A stretch of 64,000 bases of DNA from Prosapia bicincta (Eukaryota; Arthropoda; Insecta; Hemiptera; Cercopidae), in the NCBI GenBank assembly GCA_036971475.1, contig JBAIZL010000002.1, positions 349,756,582 through 349,820,581 of the forward strand. Reading direction: 5' to 3'. The translations under genes and the position numbers were made by a program. Under the pieces are notes generated by a model that saw only the letters and a list, made by a program, of their open reading frames with translations, made no database searches and was not told the origin of the DNA. Below are positions 49,300 to 61,318 of the stretch, one piece after another. Numbering within the stretch: position 1 is the stretch's first letter; every line of letters begins with the position of its first letter.

Positions 49300-50690
49300 G
49301 ATATTTAAATTAATCACTTAAGCAATGGTTTATGACTATCCGAACTTTAAATTTTGTAAATTGGTTAAAACTTACTGAGACAGAACGTTTTCGATCGCTA
49401 TGTGGTAATCTTCATCAGTGTTTTCTACTTGGAGATATCGGCTCAAGTGGTGACGGTTGTAAAAGGTAGGTCTTCAATAGTATCAAAGAGTATATGTGAT
49501 TTGTATTGTGTTTGTTCGTGTTTTGTGTGTGTTGTGTTTGTACTTTGTGCTTTAGTGTGTCTGTAAATTTCACATTGTTCTAGTATGTTGAGATGTGGTC
49601 CTTTTTTGTTGATGTGTAGGTTTCTAGGTTATGGTAAATGTCTGTGTATTTGTGTCCTGTTTCTTTTATGTGATTGTAAAATGTTGAGTTGATGTTCTGT
49701 TTGTGTTCGTCGACTCTTTGTTTAAAGCTGCGACCTGTTTGCCCAATGTAGAATTTGTTACACACGTCGCAGTTCAGTTTGTATACGATTGGTGCTTGTA
49801 GTTTATCTTTGTAGTTGTATTTTGTATTGTAATTTGTTATTAGTTTTTTTATGCTAGTTTGTATCCTATTTTTTTAACTTTGCGGGCTATTTTGTTTGTT
49901 GTTTTGTTTATGTATGGTAATGTAATGTATTTGTTTTCCCTGTCTGTAGTGTTATTTTAGTGTTTTTTTTTGTATTTTGTACCATAGCTTGTCTATTATT
50001 GTGGTGTTGTATCAATTTGTGTATGCTAAATATTTAATTGTGTTTAGTTCTTTGATTATGTTTCTGTGGTCATTGGGACTTCTTAAAGTCTACGGGGCAT
50101 GGATTGAAAGCACCGTGTTTGTGTTGTATAGGGTGGTTTGAGGTCTTGTGGATAAGTGTGTCTGTCATTATGGGTTTCCTATAATTTTGAAGCTGTGTTT
50201 TTGTGTGTGACTTTTAGTTATGGTTAGGTCGAGAAAGTTTAGGGATCGGTTGTTTCAATTTCTGAAGTGAAGTGGAGTTTTTGGTGAATTTTATTAGTGT
50301 AGGTGAGGAGTTTTTCACATTGACAAGAGTTGCCTCTGTATAGTGTTATGATATCATCGACGTATCTGTGCCAGTAAATGATTTTCTGTGCCTGTGTATT
50401 GTTTGTGAGTATCTTGGTGTTTTCTATGTGTTGAAGAAAAACTTTGCTTAGTACACTACTGATGGGAACTTTCCATGGGTAGGCCATCTGGTTGTGAATA
50501 GAAGTTTGAGTTGTGGGTGAAATAGTTTTGTTTGGTGATGGTTTGGAGGATGTTTATGATTTCGGTAACTTGGGTTTTAGGCATATTTTCTGTGTTAATT
50601 GAGTTTCTAGGATGTTGAGCTTTTCGGGTATGGGTATGTTGGTGTTCATATTTGTAAGATTAGGAGTTTTTATAAACTCATATTATCAGT
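49300..50690 (-). mobile_element. Penelope-like element (PLE), 5'-truncated and decayed
   Basis: Minus-strand order is RT core, linker, GIY-YIG endonuclease, then an end sequence (GACTATCCGAAC... near 49333). This is the layout of Penelope-like retroelements, which use one protein with reverse transcriptase and a C-terminal GIY-YIG nuclease. The left end shares at least 70 bp with 52370-52445 and part with 47438-47568. Stops and frameshifts break the frame, and the RT N-terminus is missing. Confidence 0.75.
49580..50690 (-). pseudogene. PLE reverse transcriptase and GIY-YIG endonuclease relic
   Basis: From the right: MNTNIPIPEKLNIL, then QTITKQNYFTHNSNFYSQ and PDGLPM. After a frame change come ISSVLSKVFLQHIENTKIL and YWHRYVDDIITLYRG, with the YVDD catalytic motif intact. 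FTSEIE then SLNFLDLTI follow (about 50240-50190). A segment with several stops spans 50180-49860. The GIY-YIG domain (KFYIGQTGRSFKQRVDEH, about 49755-49690) keeps the Tyr, Gly and Arg positions expected. It ends in an HISTY tail and stop at 49580. Confidence 0.75.
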
Positions 50691-51997
50691 CGAGAAATAG
50701 GAAAGGGTCATGACTATGATAAGCACAAGGGCTCTTGATGAAGGATATATGGGGATAATGTTTGGAACGAACTGTGGTTTAGGTAGATGTACGCTCTACC
50801 ACGGGCATAAAGAAGTATTGCCCTTCCTTGCAATAAGAAAGAGAAAAAAGAACCGACAGCAATAAGTATGTCTAAGGAAAGTACATAATAAAACCCTGTT
50901 ATTGGAAATAGATGACAATTATGGTATTGTGTGGTCGATGTCGTTTACGTGAAGTAGGACTATTCTCGCATGGGGCGAAAAGACGTATCTACCCATTACA
51001 AAGAGACTTCATGGAAAACATTTTAGACATGAAATTAAAACTTAAAGTACTATATCTGTTAATTTTAAAAAATTAATGAAAATTTAAACTAGTTCAAAAT
51101 AGAGATAGGTATAGTAGTGCGGAAAGATGAGTTAGATTTACAGATCAAAGAAACTACAATGGACGATTGCTATTCGCAGTTTCGCTTATTTGCAGTTGGG
51201 AAAATTACATGATATCCCGCTAGTATGTCACATTAAAAAAAAAAAAAAAAACTATTATTACTGTGCATGTTGTAGGATACATTGCCTCCAAATTACATAC
51301 AACAGCCGATGAACGAGTTGACAGGGGTCTGATCACACCAGTAGGTAAACACGCTAAACCTGTTGGCAATATTTATTTTATATGTGTCTACATGTAATTC
51401 TGTTATTAATGATTGTGCTCATTATTATCTGAATCATAATAACTACAAATTCTATAATTAGGCTTAATCTTTGGACAAGTAAGCAAAAGAGGTCAAGTAA
51501 TTATCAGTATTCAATAATTAAAATCAGCAGTGCATCCAGAATTTCTTTAATGTACAGACCGAGGACATAAACTCGTAATATTCACCCATATTTACTTTAA
51601 TGCTTTTAACTTTGTTTTACTTTAGGGCGTAAACTCAACGACTGTGTATTGTTAAAGGATATTCCTAAAACTTTTTATTATTGATGCATTTAAATATTAT
51701 TAACATTTTAATTCGCTAAATAATTAATGCTCTTAATACTTCAGACACAAACAAAACTAAAAAATGTATTTAACAACACTTATTTATTGGTAAACCTTGG
51801 AAGTAAAATCTATGTATGGCATATGGGCACTATACGTTTTCCAATGAAAGTATCGACGACACGCATATTTTTTTTCTTATAAGGATGGCCAACGGTGCCA
51901 GATCCTTCCTTTGGTGTGCCACTGATTACAATCACAAAAATACTAAATTAACAATTTTTCGAAATCTTGTTGCTGTTCATGACGAGCTGGATGTTAA
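50691..51997. other. Anonymous DNA
   Basis: 50690-51000 is GC-richer than its surroundings but every frame is broken. A plus-strand open stretch at 51816-52067 overlaps the hairpin at 51998-52088 and has no recognised domain. Confidence 0.35.
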
Positions 51998-52088
51998 TTA
52001 CTTATTACACTTTTGCTATTACTTGCGACCAGAATTTTCGCCTAACAAAACGTTTGGTCTCAAGTAATAGCAAAAGTGTAAAAGTAAT
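51998..52088. repeat. Long hairpin, 28-bp stem
   Basis: TTACTTATTACACTTTTGCT followed by ATTACTTG pairs with 52061-52088 around a loop of about 35 nt, with one or two mismatches. It could be a small foldback element. Confidence 0.75.
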
Positions 52089-52224
52089 AATTTTTGTATG
52101 TGTCACCATCAATCTTACAAATAATCTATAAATTTCAAGTAATTATTACTAATTACAATGAAGACTAACCTAAATTATTATAGTTTCTTGATGTAATAAT
52201 CATCTTGAATTCACTGGTTAAACT

Positions 52225-52357
52225 AATTTTAAACTACTTAACTTTAAAAACACCAAAAGCCGCCAGTAGAGGGTTTGCTTCTTAAATTGAACGATCGTTT
52301 TGAAACGCGTCAGGAAGTAAGCAATTACGTATTCACTCAGTTAAGTAGTTTAAAATT
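52225..52357. mobile_element. MITE, 133 bp, 19-bp inverted ends
   Basis: AATTTTAAACTACTTAACT at 52225-52243 faces its exact reverse complement at 52339-52357. The internal GAAACGCGTCAGGAAGTAAG links it to the element at 42560-42690. Confidence 0.7.
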
Positions 52358-52369
52358 AATAAATTATTA

Positions 52370-52445
52370 TGTTTTCTATTAATCACTTAAACAATAATTT
52401 ATGACTATCCGAACTTTTTATTTAGTAAATTTGTTAACTACTTAT
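52370..52445 (-). mobile_element. PLE end fragment
   Basis: AATCACTTAAACAATAATTT followed by ATGACTATCCGAACTTT matches the left terminus of the Penelope-like element near 49311-49350. No coding part remains. Confidence 0.5.
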
Positions 52446-53285
52446 CAACATTAGCTAACCTAATGTCTTTTATTCATTGCAAACACTGTTTTCATTTATT
52501 AAGTCAGTGCATATGAATAAATGTAAATCATCAAGTTTTCCACTCATCAACATTGTCAAAATTTGTTTTTGCTCACTGAAGAGAAATATGGCTATTAATA
52601 AAGATGGGTCCAACTTTGATTACTTTTGTTTTAACATGTTATTAAAACATCCATGGAACTTTATAAAGATATTGTGTCTTTAAAATAAATTACTAATTAA
52701 TATAATTACTTAATAATATTAATTAATTATTATTAAATTAATGAAAATTATTTTTTGAACATTAAAACTCCTATATTTATAATCAGCATAGTTTTATAAT
52801 TTATAAAAAAAATAGTACATTAAATTTTCCCCTGTTTCATTTAGGGTTGATGATCCGATTGTGTAATTATCTCCAAGAAAGAATTTACTCCGAAAGAATT
52901 ACTTTAAAGGTATTATCACTTGCACTAAACTACGGAAAACGTCCGAGTATAAGGAAGGGTTAATATACCTCCATATCTTCTTTGTTATGTTAGTACTTAA
53001 TTTACACTAGATCTTCTCCTGTGCAATAACGCCATCAAAGCGTATGCGCGTGACGTCACAGATGGAGGGTTAACTGCAGCAGAGGGGGAAGTAGTATACT
53101 TCGTAGGTATACTTGAATAAAGGTAGATATTAATGTTGAATAAAATTATTACCAAATCTATCCTGACTGGATACTTCGTACGTAAATTTTAATGTAGGTA
53201 TAAAAGGAAGAAAACTCACTATGTATAAATTAAATTTAACTTTGCCATTTTTATTCAAAAGACATTTATAAATTTTTTATAATAC
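52446..53285. other. Anonymous DNA
   Basis: Nothing recognised. A GC-richer spot at 53035-53090 has no readable frame. Confidence 0.35.
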
Positions 53286-53655
53286 CTAACCTAACCTACC
53301 CTAACCTATCACAACAAATACGATTCATTAAAACTAGAATGTTTCAAGAAAAAAATTAAAATGGAAGTTCAAGATTTGAACCCGGAACTTCCGATTCGTA
53401 TGCCTGTACCTTAACCTAACCTAACCTATCACAACAAATACGATTCATTAAAACTAGAATGTTTCAAGAAAAAAATTAAAATGGAAGTTCAAGATTTGAA
53501 CCCGGAACTTCCGATTCGTATGCCTGTACCTTAACCTAACCTAACCTATCACAACAAATACGATTCATTAAAACTAGAATGTTTCAAGAAAAAAATTAAA
53601 ATGGAAGTTCAGGATTTGAACCCGGAACTTCCGATTCGTATGTCTGTACCATAAC
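53286..53655 (-). repeat. 120-bp tandem repeat, three copies, with CCTAA runs and tRNA-like part
   Basis: The period is exactly 120 bp and copies 2 and 3 are almost identical. Each starts with CCTAACCTAACCTA-type sequence (the complement of TTAGG), then ATCACAACAAATACGATTC, a spacer, and a tRNA-like stretch that contains, on the minus strand, GGGTTCAAATC (B-box-like). Confidence 0.9.
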
Positions 53656-53670
53656 TAATAGGCCACGAGT
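53603..53670 (-). ncRNA. tRNA-like Pol III promoter unit (SINE head)
   Basis: On the minus strand TGGCCTATTAGTTATGG resembles a tRNA D-arm/A-box, and GGGTTCAAATCCTGAACTTCC resembles a T-arm/B-box about 35 nt later. Only the outermost of the three tandem units has the A-box part. Acceptor ends do not pair well, so it is a tRNA-derived SINE head or tRNA pseudogene rather than a working tRNA gene. Confidence 0.5.
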
Positions 53671-53860
53671 TTCTACTGCATTAGTAGATAGGAACTCAGT
53701 TGAAGGTTGCGCATAGCGTTTCTGCACCCAAGTAAGTCTACTCTTAATTTACTCAAAAGACTGCTCTAGGATTAGTGCGACATCTAGCAGTGAAATATCG
53801 AACTACTACAGAGATGGATAGAAGTGACACATAAGTAAGCTATTTTTATCATAAGATATT
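53671..53860. other. Spacer before the 7SL-like gene
   Basis: Nothing recognised; could hold upstream promoter elements of the 7SL-like RNA. Confidence 0.3.
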
Positions 53861-54033
53861 GGCTGGGAATCGTGGCGTATTCCTGTAATCCAAGCTACTT
53901 TGGAGGCCGGGTTTGTGGATTTCCTCGTGTCTGTGCTGATTTATACTGTGTTCACTCCCAAAAGCATAACCGCGACGGAGTGGGCAGTGTAGATTAGCGC
54001 AGAATAAGCACTTGGTGAGACTCACACCCAACC
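53861..54033 (+). ncRNA. 7SL/SRP-RNA-like sequence (Alu domain, S domain apparently missing)
   Basis: The start GGCTGGGAATCGTGGCGTAT, then TCCTGTAATCCAAGCTACTT and TGGAGGCCGGG, follows the 5' Alu-domain pattern of SRP RNA. That pattern is GGCYGGG, GTGGCG, CCTGTARTCC, AGCTACT, GGAGGCYG. The tail GGAGTGGGCAGTG, then AGCACTTGGTGAGACTC resembles the 3' strand of the Alu domain. A T-run at 54034-54042 is a Pol III-type terminator. At about 173 nt it is much shorter than the usual 300 nt or so, with the central S domain apparently lost, as in Alu/B1-type derivatives. SRP RNA scaffolds the particle that targets nascent secretory proteins. Gene, pseudogene and SINE cannot be separated here. Confidence 0.6.
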
Positions 54034-54345
54034 TTTTTTTTTATCTCTTAAATTATCAACCTTTTACTTTTTTTACCCAAACTTTTACTTTTTTTTTATC
54101 TCTTAAATTATCAACCTTTTACTTTTTTTTTATCTCTTAAATTATTTAGGACACAAATTATTGCGTATATTTATAATATATATTTATTTATATATATTAT
54201 ATACATGTTAACATCTCCAGTACATATTGAGTCCAACCAACCTTGAAAGCGAAATTTAAATTAGCGCAGAATAAGCACTTGAAGAGACTCACTCACAAGC
54301 TTTTACTTTTTTTTATCTCTTAAATTATTTAGCAGACAAATTATT
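54034..54345 (+). repeat. Duplicated T-rich flank and 3' end of the 7SL-like unit
   Basis: The 3' end of the 7SL-like sequence (TTAGCGCAGAATAAGCACTTG, then GAGACTCAC) recurs at about 54263-54295. In both places it is followed by TTTTACTTTTTTTTATCTC and TTAAATTATTTAG. A shorter TTTATCTCTTAAATTATCAACC unit repeats three times at 54040-54145. Confidence 0.7.
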
Positions 54346-54353
54346 ATGTATTT

Positions 54354-54358
<5 letters not shown>

Positions 54359-54448
<90 letters not shown>
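54359..54448. repeat. (TA)n microsatellite
   Basis: TA array of about 90 bp with two AAATATATAAAT interruptions. Confidence 0.95.
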
Positions 54449-54450
<2 letters not shown>

Positions 54451-54904
54451 CACATATATTTGATCTCTTAAATTACTTGGGAGACAAATTATTATATATA
54501 TAATGACCGATATAATGACCTTTTTAAAATGTGTTACTACAAACTGATGTATCTCTATATTGCTGATTGAAAATACATTTGCTAAACAAGTAAGTAGTCC
54601 TGGGAGGTCTAAGAATTAGAGATGGAAAAAGCTTATTAGCTTCAAAATAAACAAATACCACCATTAGTTTTTAGTTTATTTTGAATCAATTTACATTGAA
54701 CAAAAAAGAATTTGTTAAATTTATAACTTTAATATACAAAAAATAAATTAAATATAAAATGCGGAAGGAACCAAGCGAGTCATATTGCCGACGTTTTGTA
54801 CTTTATAATACGTATTGCATCAATATATTTGTGATAGTATGAATATAAATTAATTATATTCCGGGATCTTAAATAAATGTGTGTTTCATCAACTAGATAT
54901 TAAG

Positions 54905-54908
<4 letters not shown>
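54449..54908. other. AT-rich anonymous DNA
   Basis: Nothing recognised. Confidence 0.35.

Positions 54909-54958
<50 letters not shown>
54909..54958. repeat. (TA)n microsatellite
   Basis: Uninterrupted TA array of about 50 bp. Confidence 0.95.
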
Positions 54959-54961
<3 letters not shown>

Positions 54962-54987
54962 TATAAGTAACTGTTTGAATTGTAAAT

Positions 54988-55165
54988 TCAATTATAATTC
55001 TTGAATTTGTATTTTTACTTAGTTTTTTAATAATTCACAAGAATACATATTGCGATATATAAGTTATATATATATATATATATATATAACTTATATATCG
55101 CATAATGTATTCTTGTGAATTAATAAAAAACTAAGTAAAAATGCAAATACAAGAATTATAATTGA
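54988..55165. repeat. Near-perfect palindrome of about 178 bp centred on (TA)n
   Basis: The left arm runs TCAATTATAATTCTTG ... AATTCACAAGAATACAT ... GCGATATATAAGTTATATA. The right arm is its reverse complement with about five mismatches. The centre at 55064-55090 is a TA run, so an extended cruciform could form. Confidence 0.85.
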
Positions 55166-55178
55166 TAACTGTATGAAG

Positions 55179-55236
55179 CAACTGTGGCGTAATGTTTATT
55201 TTTAAATAAATAAAACCTCTAAACCACAAACAACAT
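55179..55236. mobile_element. Single MITE end
   Basis: CAACTGTGGCGTAATGTTTA, then TAAATAAATAAAACCTCTAAACCA, matches the right terminus of the MITE at 36711-36952. Its partner end was not found. Confidence 0.45.
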
Positions 55237-56592
<1,356 letters not shown>

Positions 56593-56639
56593 CAACACAA
56601 AAATGGCAAAGGAGATAGGAAAGTCTGTATAAAAAAAAT

Positions 56640-58100
56640 TCTAGAGATGTGGAAGGCGGAAAGTTGAGAAGGAAAAAGATAAAGAGGAAGCGGAGAATAG
56701 GTGGGAAAGGGAGAAACAGGAAGCAAGGTCTGAAAAGGAATGCGAAAAAGCTGAAGCAAAGGCGAAATGGGAAAGTGACAGAGAGGAAGCTAGAGAAAGG
56801 TAGAGAAAAAAATTATATAAGACTGCAGGAGATAGAGGAAAGGATACAGTATATGGAAACTGTAAGGGCAAGCCCTAAGATCCATTAAGTATCTGTCACC
56901 CAGGAGACAGGAGGAACGAATGAAAGGATGGAACAGTGGGAACGTTATATTTCAGTGATGTAAGAAAAGTTAAAAGAAAAATACAAAGAAGTAACAATCA
57001 TCCCCGAAAACACAACTATTATAAAAGAAGTAAGAAAATCGAACTCCGAATCTAAAGGGTCGAGGCGAAAGGAAAAAAAAAGTAGCAGCAAAATACGTAC
57101 ATGCCGACCCAGATTAACAGATTACATGGACTCTCTTTATTTCAAGAGCATTGAGTATTGGGGGGGGGGGATAAATAGAGGATCCCATGTCATTCCTAAC
57201 AGAGGTTGGAAGGTAAATTAATGAAATTGACCCAACAATGGGGAGAGATTCCAAACGTAACAAAATAGAAAAAGTTTAAGGATTTCGGGTGATAAATGGT
57301 GACGGGCAATGAAAAAAGGGTTTATGAGACATTTAGCGAATTATTAGATAAAACTAATCGGGGTTTTAACGAAAAGAAAGGGTTATACGCTATTTAGATA
57401 ATAAGCATTATTAAAATTCGAGACCAAGCAATGAGCCGCACGTAATCAGCCTCCCAATCTCCTAATCATTTTCGGTGATCCTATGGTGACTCCAAAGGAA
57501 AACCTGGAACCCCGTACCCTACAAGTCCTGATCATACAAATTCCAATCCTGGAACTAGTAGTCAACCAAAAAAACTTAACTGTATGTTCCCTGTAAAAAG
57601 TAATCTCAAAACACCTAGAGGAAACTCCGATCAAAATTGGAGAAACATGGAAATGAAGGATACTTATCGCGTATACGGCCAAAAAGGCTCATATGTTAGG
57701 AGTAAAAATCTCGGTGTTATAGCGCAAAATTAGTCGGACTATCGCTAAATATTCGGGAATGGTTTCTGGAAGATTTAGAACACGGAAGACCGGTTAACTC
57801 AAATATCGAACGCTGCCCGGCAATACAGGCGAGGATATACGATCACAGAGTATACGTTGAAATAGATACGGGAGCGCAAGTTTCGCTCATTAATGCTCAG
57901 GCATATGTAACACCTCTAAAACGTCACAAACCTCCCTCCCAGTATTATGCTAGCTGATGCAATTACTTACCTAATTGGTTTTTAAATGAATATAGGAATT
58001 TCATTTCCAATGAGATCTATGTTTGAGAAAATCACAGGTTTCGATATTTAAATTGAACTCCCTGCTTAGGTTATTACCATTGCAGGGCCACACCGGTAAG
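56640..58100 (+). mobile_element. Ty3/Gypsy-like gag-protease remnant
   Basis: A purine-rich stretch (56640-56870) encodes a charged, coiled-coil-like segment (EKEKDKEEAENRWEREKQEA in the best frame). It is followed by broken gag-like sequence (NSNPGTSSQPKKLN near 57545) and an aspartic protease start. No LTRs, RT or integrase were found. The family assignment rests mainly on the protease motif and the order of parts. Confidence 0.5.
57810..58090 (+). pseudogene. Retroelement aspartic protease relic
   Basis: The plus-strand frame gives ARIYDHRVYVEIDTGAQVSL then INAQAYV. DTGA in a hydrophobic-rich context is the active-site motif of retroelement proteases, which work as dimers to cut the gag-pol polyprotein. 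Downstream hydrophobic stretches (ITIAGPHR-like) suggest the second half, but frameshifts and stops interrupt it and no clear RT follows. Confidence 0.55.
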
Positions 58101-59469
58101 TATTAGACAAGTTACGAAGGTAATTATTTGTATGGACAACGCAGGAATGTATAAAAGGTAGTGTCAGAGGTGAAAGGTTTTGGATGACAAAGACATCGAT
58201 GGAGCTATCCTGAAATAGCACAATAAGGGAAGATAGGTGCAAAAGTTAGAATGAGGGTTACAAACTTACTAAAATAAATTCACTTATACTTATCGGGATA
58301 TCAATATGTTGACATACATAATTTATAAATGATAACACACAAAAACCAGAGATGATAAGTAAGACAGGTGAGGTAAGGAAAGTTAAATAGGGCCCGTTGC
58401 AACGCACCCTTGTGTGTCTTTGATGGCTAGGTATGGTCTTTCAACTTCATAAAAATTCAAATTTCAATACTTTTTTGTATAATATAATTTCAATCAAATA
58501 ATACCAAATTTATGTGATGTTGCAATATGTAAGTCACACAAGTAGCTAAAGGTATAATAATCTGCCCTATCAAAGGTCATAGATAAGCACAACTCACGGC
58601 CTATATATGGAAGCTCTGTGTTATTAGAAACGTAAAAAGTAAAATCCTCCGTGGCTAGTAGCCTAAATCGTCGGCCGAGAGGGGTAACTACGATATTTCT
58701 CAATGTCTTTACTATAAATCTCCGAATAATCTCGTATACTCAAGGTGAAAATATCGTGAAATTTTATCATTCAGTCGTAATATTAAGTTAAACTTGAAAA
58801 GTACGAACAGAAGAAATGGTAAACAAATCTTCAGCAATGGAGGAACAAATCTCGGACGCCGGACATTTAGAATAACGTTATGGCCATGGGAAAGTGCCGA
58901 AAATCAATTATTTATACAAAATTTTAAATAAACTTAGATATAATAATGTAAAAAAGGAATCAAATTAAATTAAAACAGAAAAGATGGCTTCACGTTTCCT
59001 CTTAAACGCCCAAGTTTATATAATAAGGTACACATTCATAAGGGATATTAAAAAAATATAGATAATATTAGTATACGAGAATCTATGTAACAAAATATTG
59101 TAAATAAATAATATCCAAAGTTTAATCAATATTAAAGTCAAATAATACAAATACAGGAAAAGTAATTCATTATTAATGTGATGGTTTTTACCATAGAATT
59201 AGACATCATTTACATAAATTCGAGCAGACTTTTCTGACTTCCTAACATTACAATATTGTCGCTTGTTGATCCGTTTCAGAATGACTCAGTTTCCAAAATT
59301 TAAATAGTATTCTTTATCAGCCGGTGCCAAAATTTTCAGTTATTTCAGATGAAAGTAAGTTACAAGTTGTATTCAAACAATCACTAAATAGAACAAGAAT
59401 TTTTAAAAAATTTCAAAAATTTTAACAAATTTTGTAGAAATATAAATAAATAAGTAAACAATGAAGATA
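58101..59469. other. Anonymous AT-rich DNA
   Basis: May contain further decayed retroelement sequence near 58100-58250, but no motif was recognised. Confidence 0.3.
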
Positions 59470-60450
59470 AAACTTCAATGATTAATTCTGACCACCCTAA
59501 ACTAAATATAGCTAATATGTTCACTTGTCAGTGTTGTTTCTTCTAGACAATATATGTCATGTTTTATTATAAAATTTTTCAAATGTAAATTATGTTTTGT
59601 ATGAATTGCATGTGCATAAAATATTTAGGAATAAAAAACACAGGTTTTTAGAGAACACCACAGGACAAATTAGGACAATTTTTTATCAAAAGTTGAAATA
59701 AAAGGACACTCAAGCAAACAATTTATCAATTTTGAATAGTTAAATGATCATTACTGTACTTTTGCCTTCAACGTTTGCAAAAAAAATATTATTAAAAAAA
59801 TTTTTGAAGTGAAGAAGAAATATTTTTTTGATTAATTAAATTGTAAATTAAATTAGATAAAACTTTCAATTAATTTTAAAGATCCTAATTCCTATGGAAC
59901 CAAATTATAAAAAATACTAAATGTGAACAATTTCTTAGAAAATATTGTCGCACTTTTTTAAACTTTTATAAAAGTTTAATTAATTAAATGGACAATGAAT
60001 CTAAAGTTGAACGGTTTTTTGTAATACGATTAAATAAATATATATGTTTTCATCTTTATATCTATAATTCAAAATGTACATTTATATATCGTGTTTAATT
60101 ATAATTAACTTGAGAAATCTGCAATATGTTTTGAATAAATTGTCTGTGCATAAAATTTAATATTAACAAAAATGAACGCCTGGCAACAAATTACGAACTG
60201 AATTAGTAACAGATTAAATAAACAGACTCTCAAAGAAATCCTATAGTAAATTTAATTGATTGAATGGATATGTTTGTACTTTCTTACGTCACTCTGCACT
60301 ATGCATGATTACGTTATTAAGAAGCGTTTGAAATAACGAAGGAAAAAAATTATTTAATAAATTGTAATTTAATTTATTCAATAGTTTCAATTATTTTAAT
60401 AATCCAAATGCTTGTGGAACCAAATTACAAAATATTTAAAGTCTTACTAC
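59470..60450 (+). repeat. Diverged tandem duplication, unit about 520-534 bp
   Basis: Two copies in the same orientation. TGTGCATAAAAT lies at 59611 and about 60145; GGAACCAAATTA lies at 59896 and about 60416. Intermediate sequence matches loosely. No coding capacity. Confidence 0.55.
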
Positions 60451-60781
60451 CTTAAAACATAATATAAATGTAATAAAATCTTATTACATAGGGATACTGT
60501 TATTAAAGAAATCTTTCTTGGAAATTCATTTGAAGCTTGAGCTAGCATATTGAAAGAGTGTTTTTTTTTAAATTCTGGGTATATATTCCTCCAGGAGATC
60601 CTGTTCGACAGTTCGCAAGAGCCTGTAGTGGAATACGTAATGCAGGATAGGGCCATAATTTTAACCAGTCTACCTGGTTGTTTCGTCGTTAGGATGTAAG
60701 GTGAGTCAATGTATGATACGTATTTTCAGCTGGTGAATTTCAGGAGTTCGTCATACAACGTAAACCCATAATATTTAGAAA
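60451..60781. other. Anonymous DNA
   Basis: A 69-codon minus-strand open stretch at 60447-60656 has no recognised domain. Confidence 0.3.
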
Positions 60782-61318
60782 CCCTTTAATGTTACCAAGT
60801 AACAGACATATACACTAATATAGAGCTGGGACGGGCTAAATAAATACAAAGGCGGAGTTAGTAAAGTAAAGTTTGGCTGTGGAAGGGCACAATAGGTGAA
60901 TCAATCCAGGACACACACTTAATTGTTAACAAGTAATAGACTTATACACTAATATAGAGCAGGAACGGGCTAAATAAATACAAAGGCGGAGTAAGTAAAG
61001 TAAAGTTTGTGCGTGGGAGTGCACAATAGGTGAATCAATCTACGACAAACACTTTAATGTTAACAAGTAACAGACGTATACACTAATATAGAACAGGGAA
61101 GGGCTAAATAAATACAAAGGCGGAGTGAGTAAAGTAAGGTTTGGCCGTGGAAGTGCACAATAGGTGATTCAATCCAGGGCAAACACTTTAATGTTAACAA
61201 GTAACAGACATATACACTAATATAGAATAGGGAAGGGCTAAATAAACACAAAGGAGGAGTGAGTGAAGTAAAGTTTGGCCGTGGAAGTGCACAATAGGTG
61301 ATTCAATCCAGGGCAAGC
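60782..61318 (+). repeat. 134-bp tandem repeat, four copies
   Basis: AACAAGTAACAGAC-type starts lie at about 60794, 60928, 61062 and 61196, a regular 134-bp spacing. Shared parts include CACTAATATAGA, GGGCTAAATAAATACAAAGG and GTGCACAATAGGTGA. Copies differ at a modest number of bases. Confidence 0.92.

Noticed and set aside
51816..52067. 83-codon plus-strand frame
   Set aside because: Its last part is the arm of a hairpin repeat and no family resemblance was found.
53286..53655. Chromosome end (telomere)
   Set aside because: CCTAA runs are only four to five units long and embedded in a 120-bp repeat with ordinary sequence on both sides.
53603..53670. Functional tRNA gene
   Set aside because: A- and B-box-like parts are present but the acceptor stem does not pair and two of three tandem units lack the A-box part.
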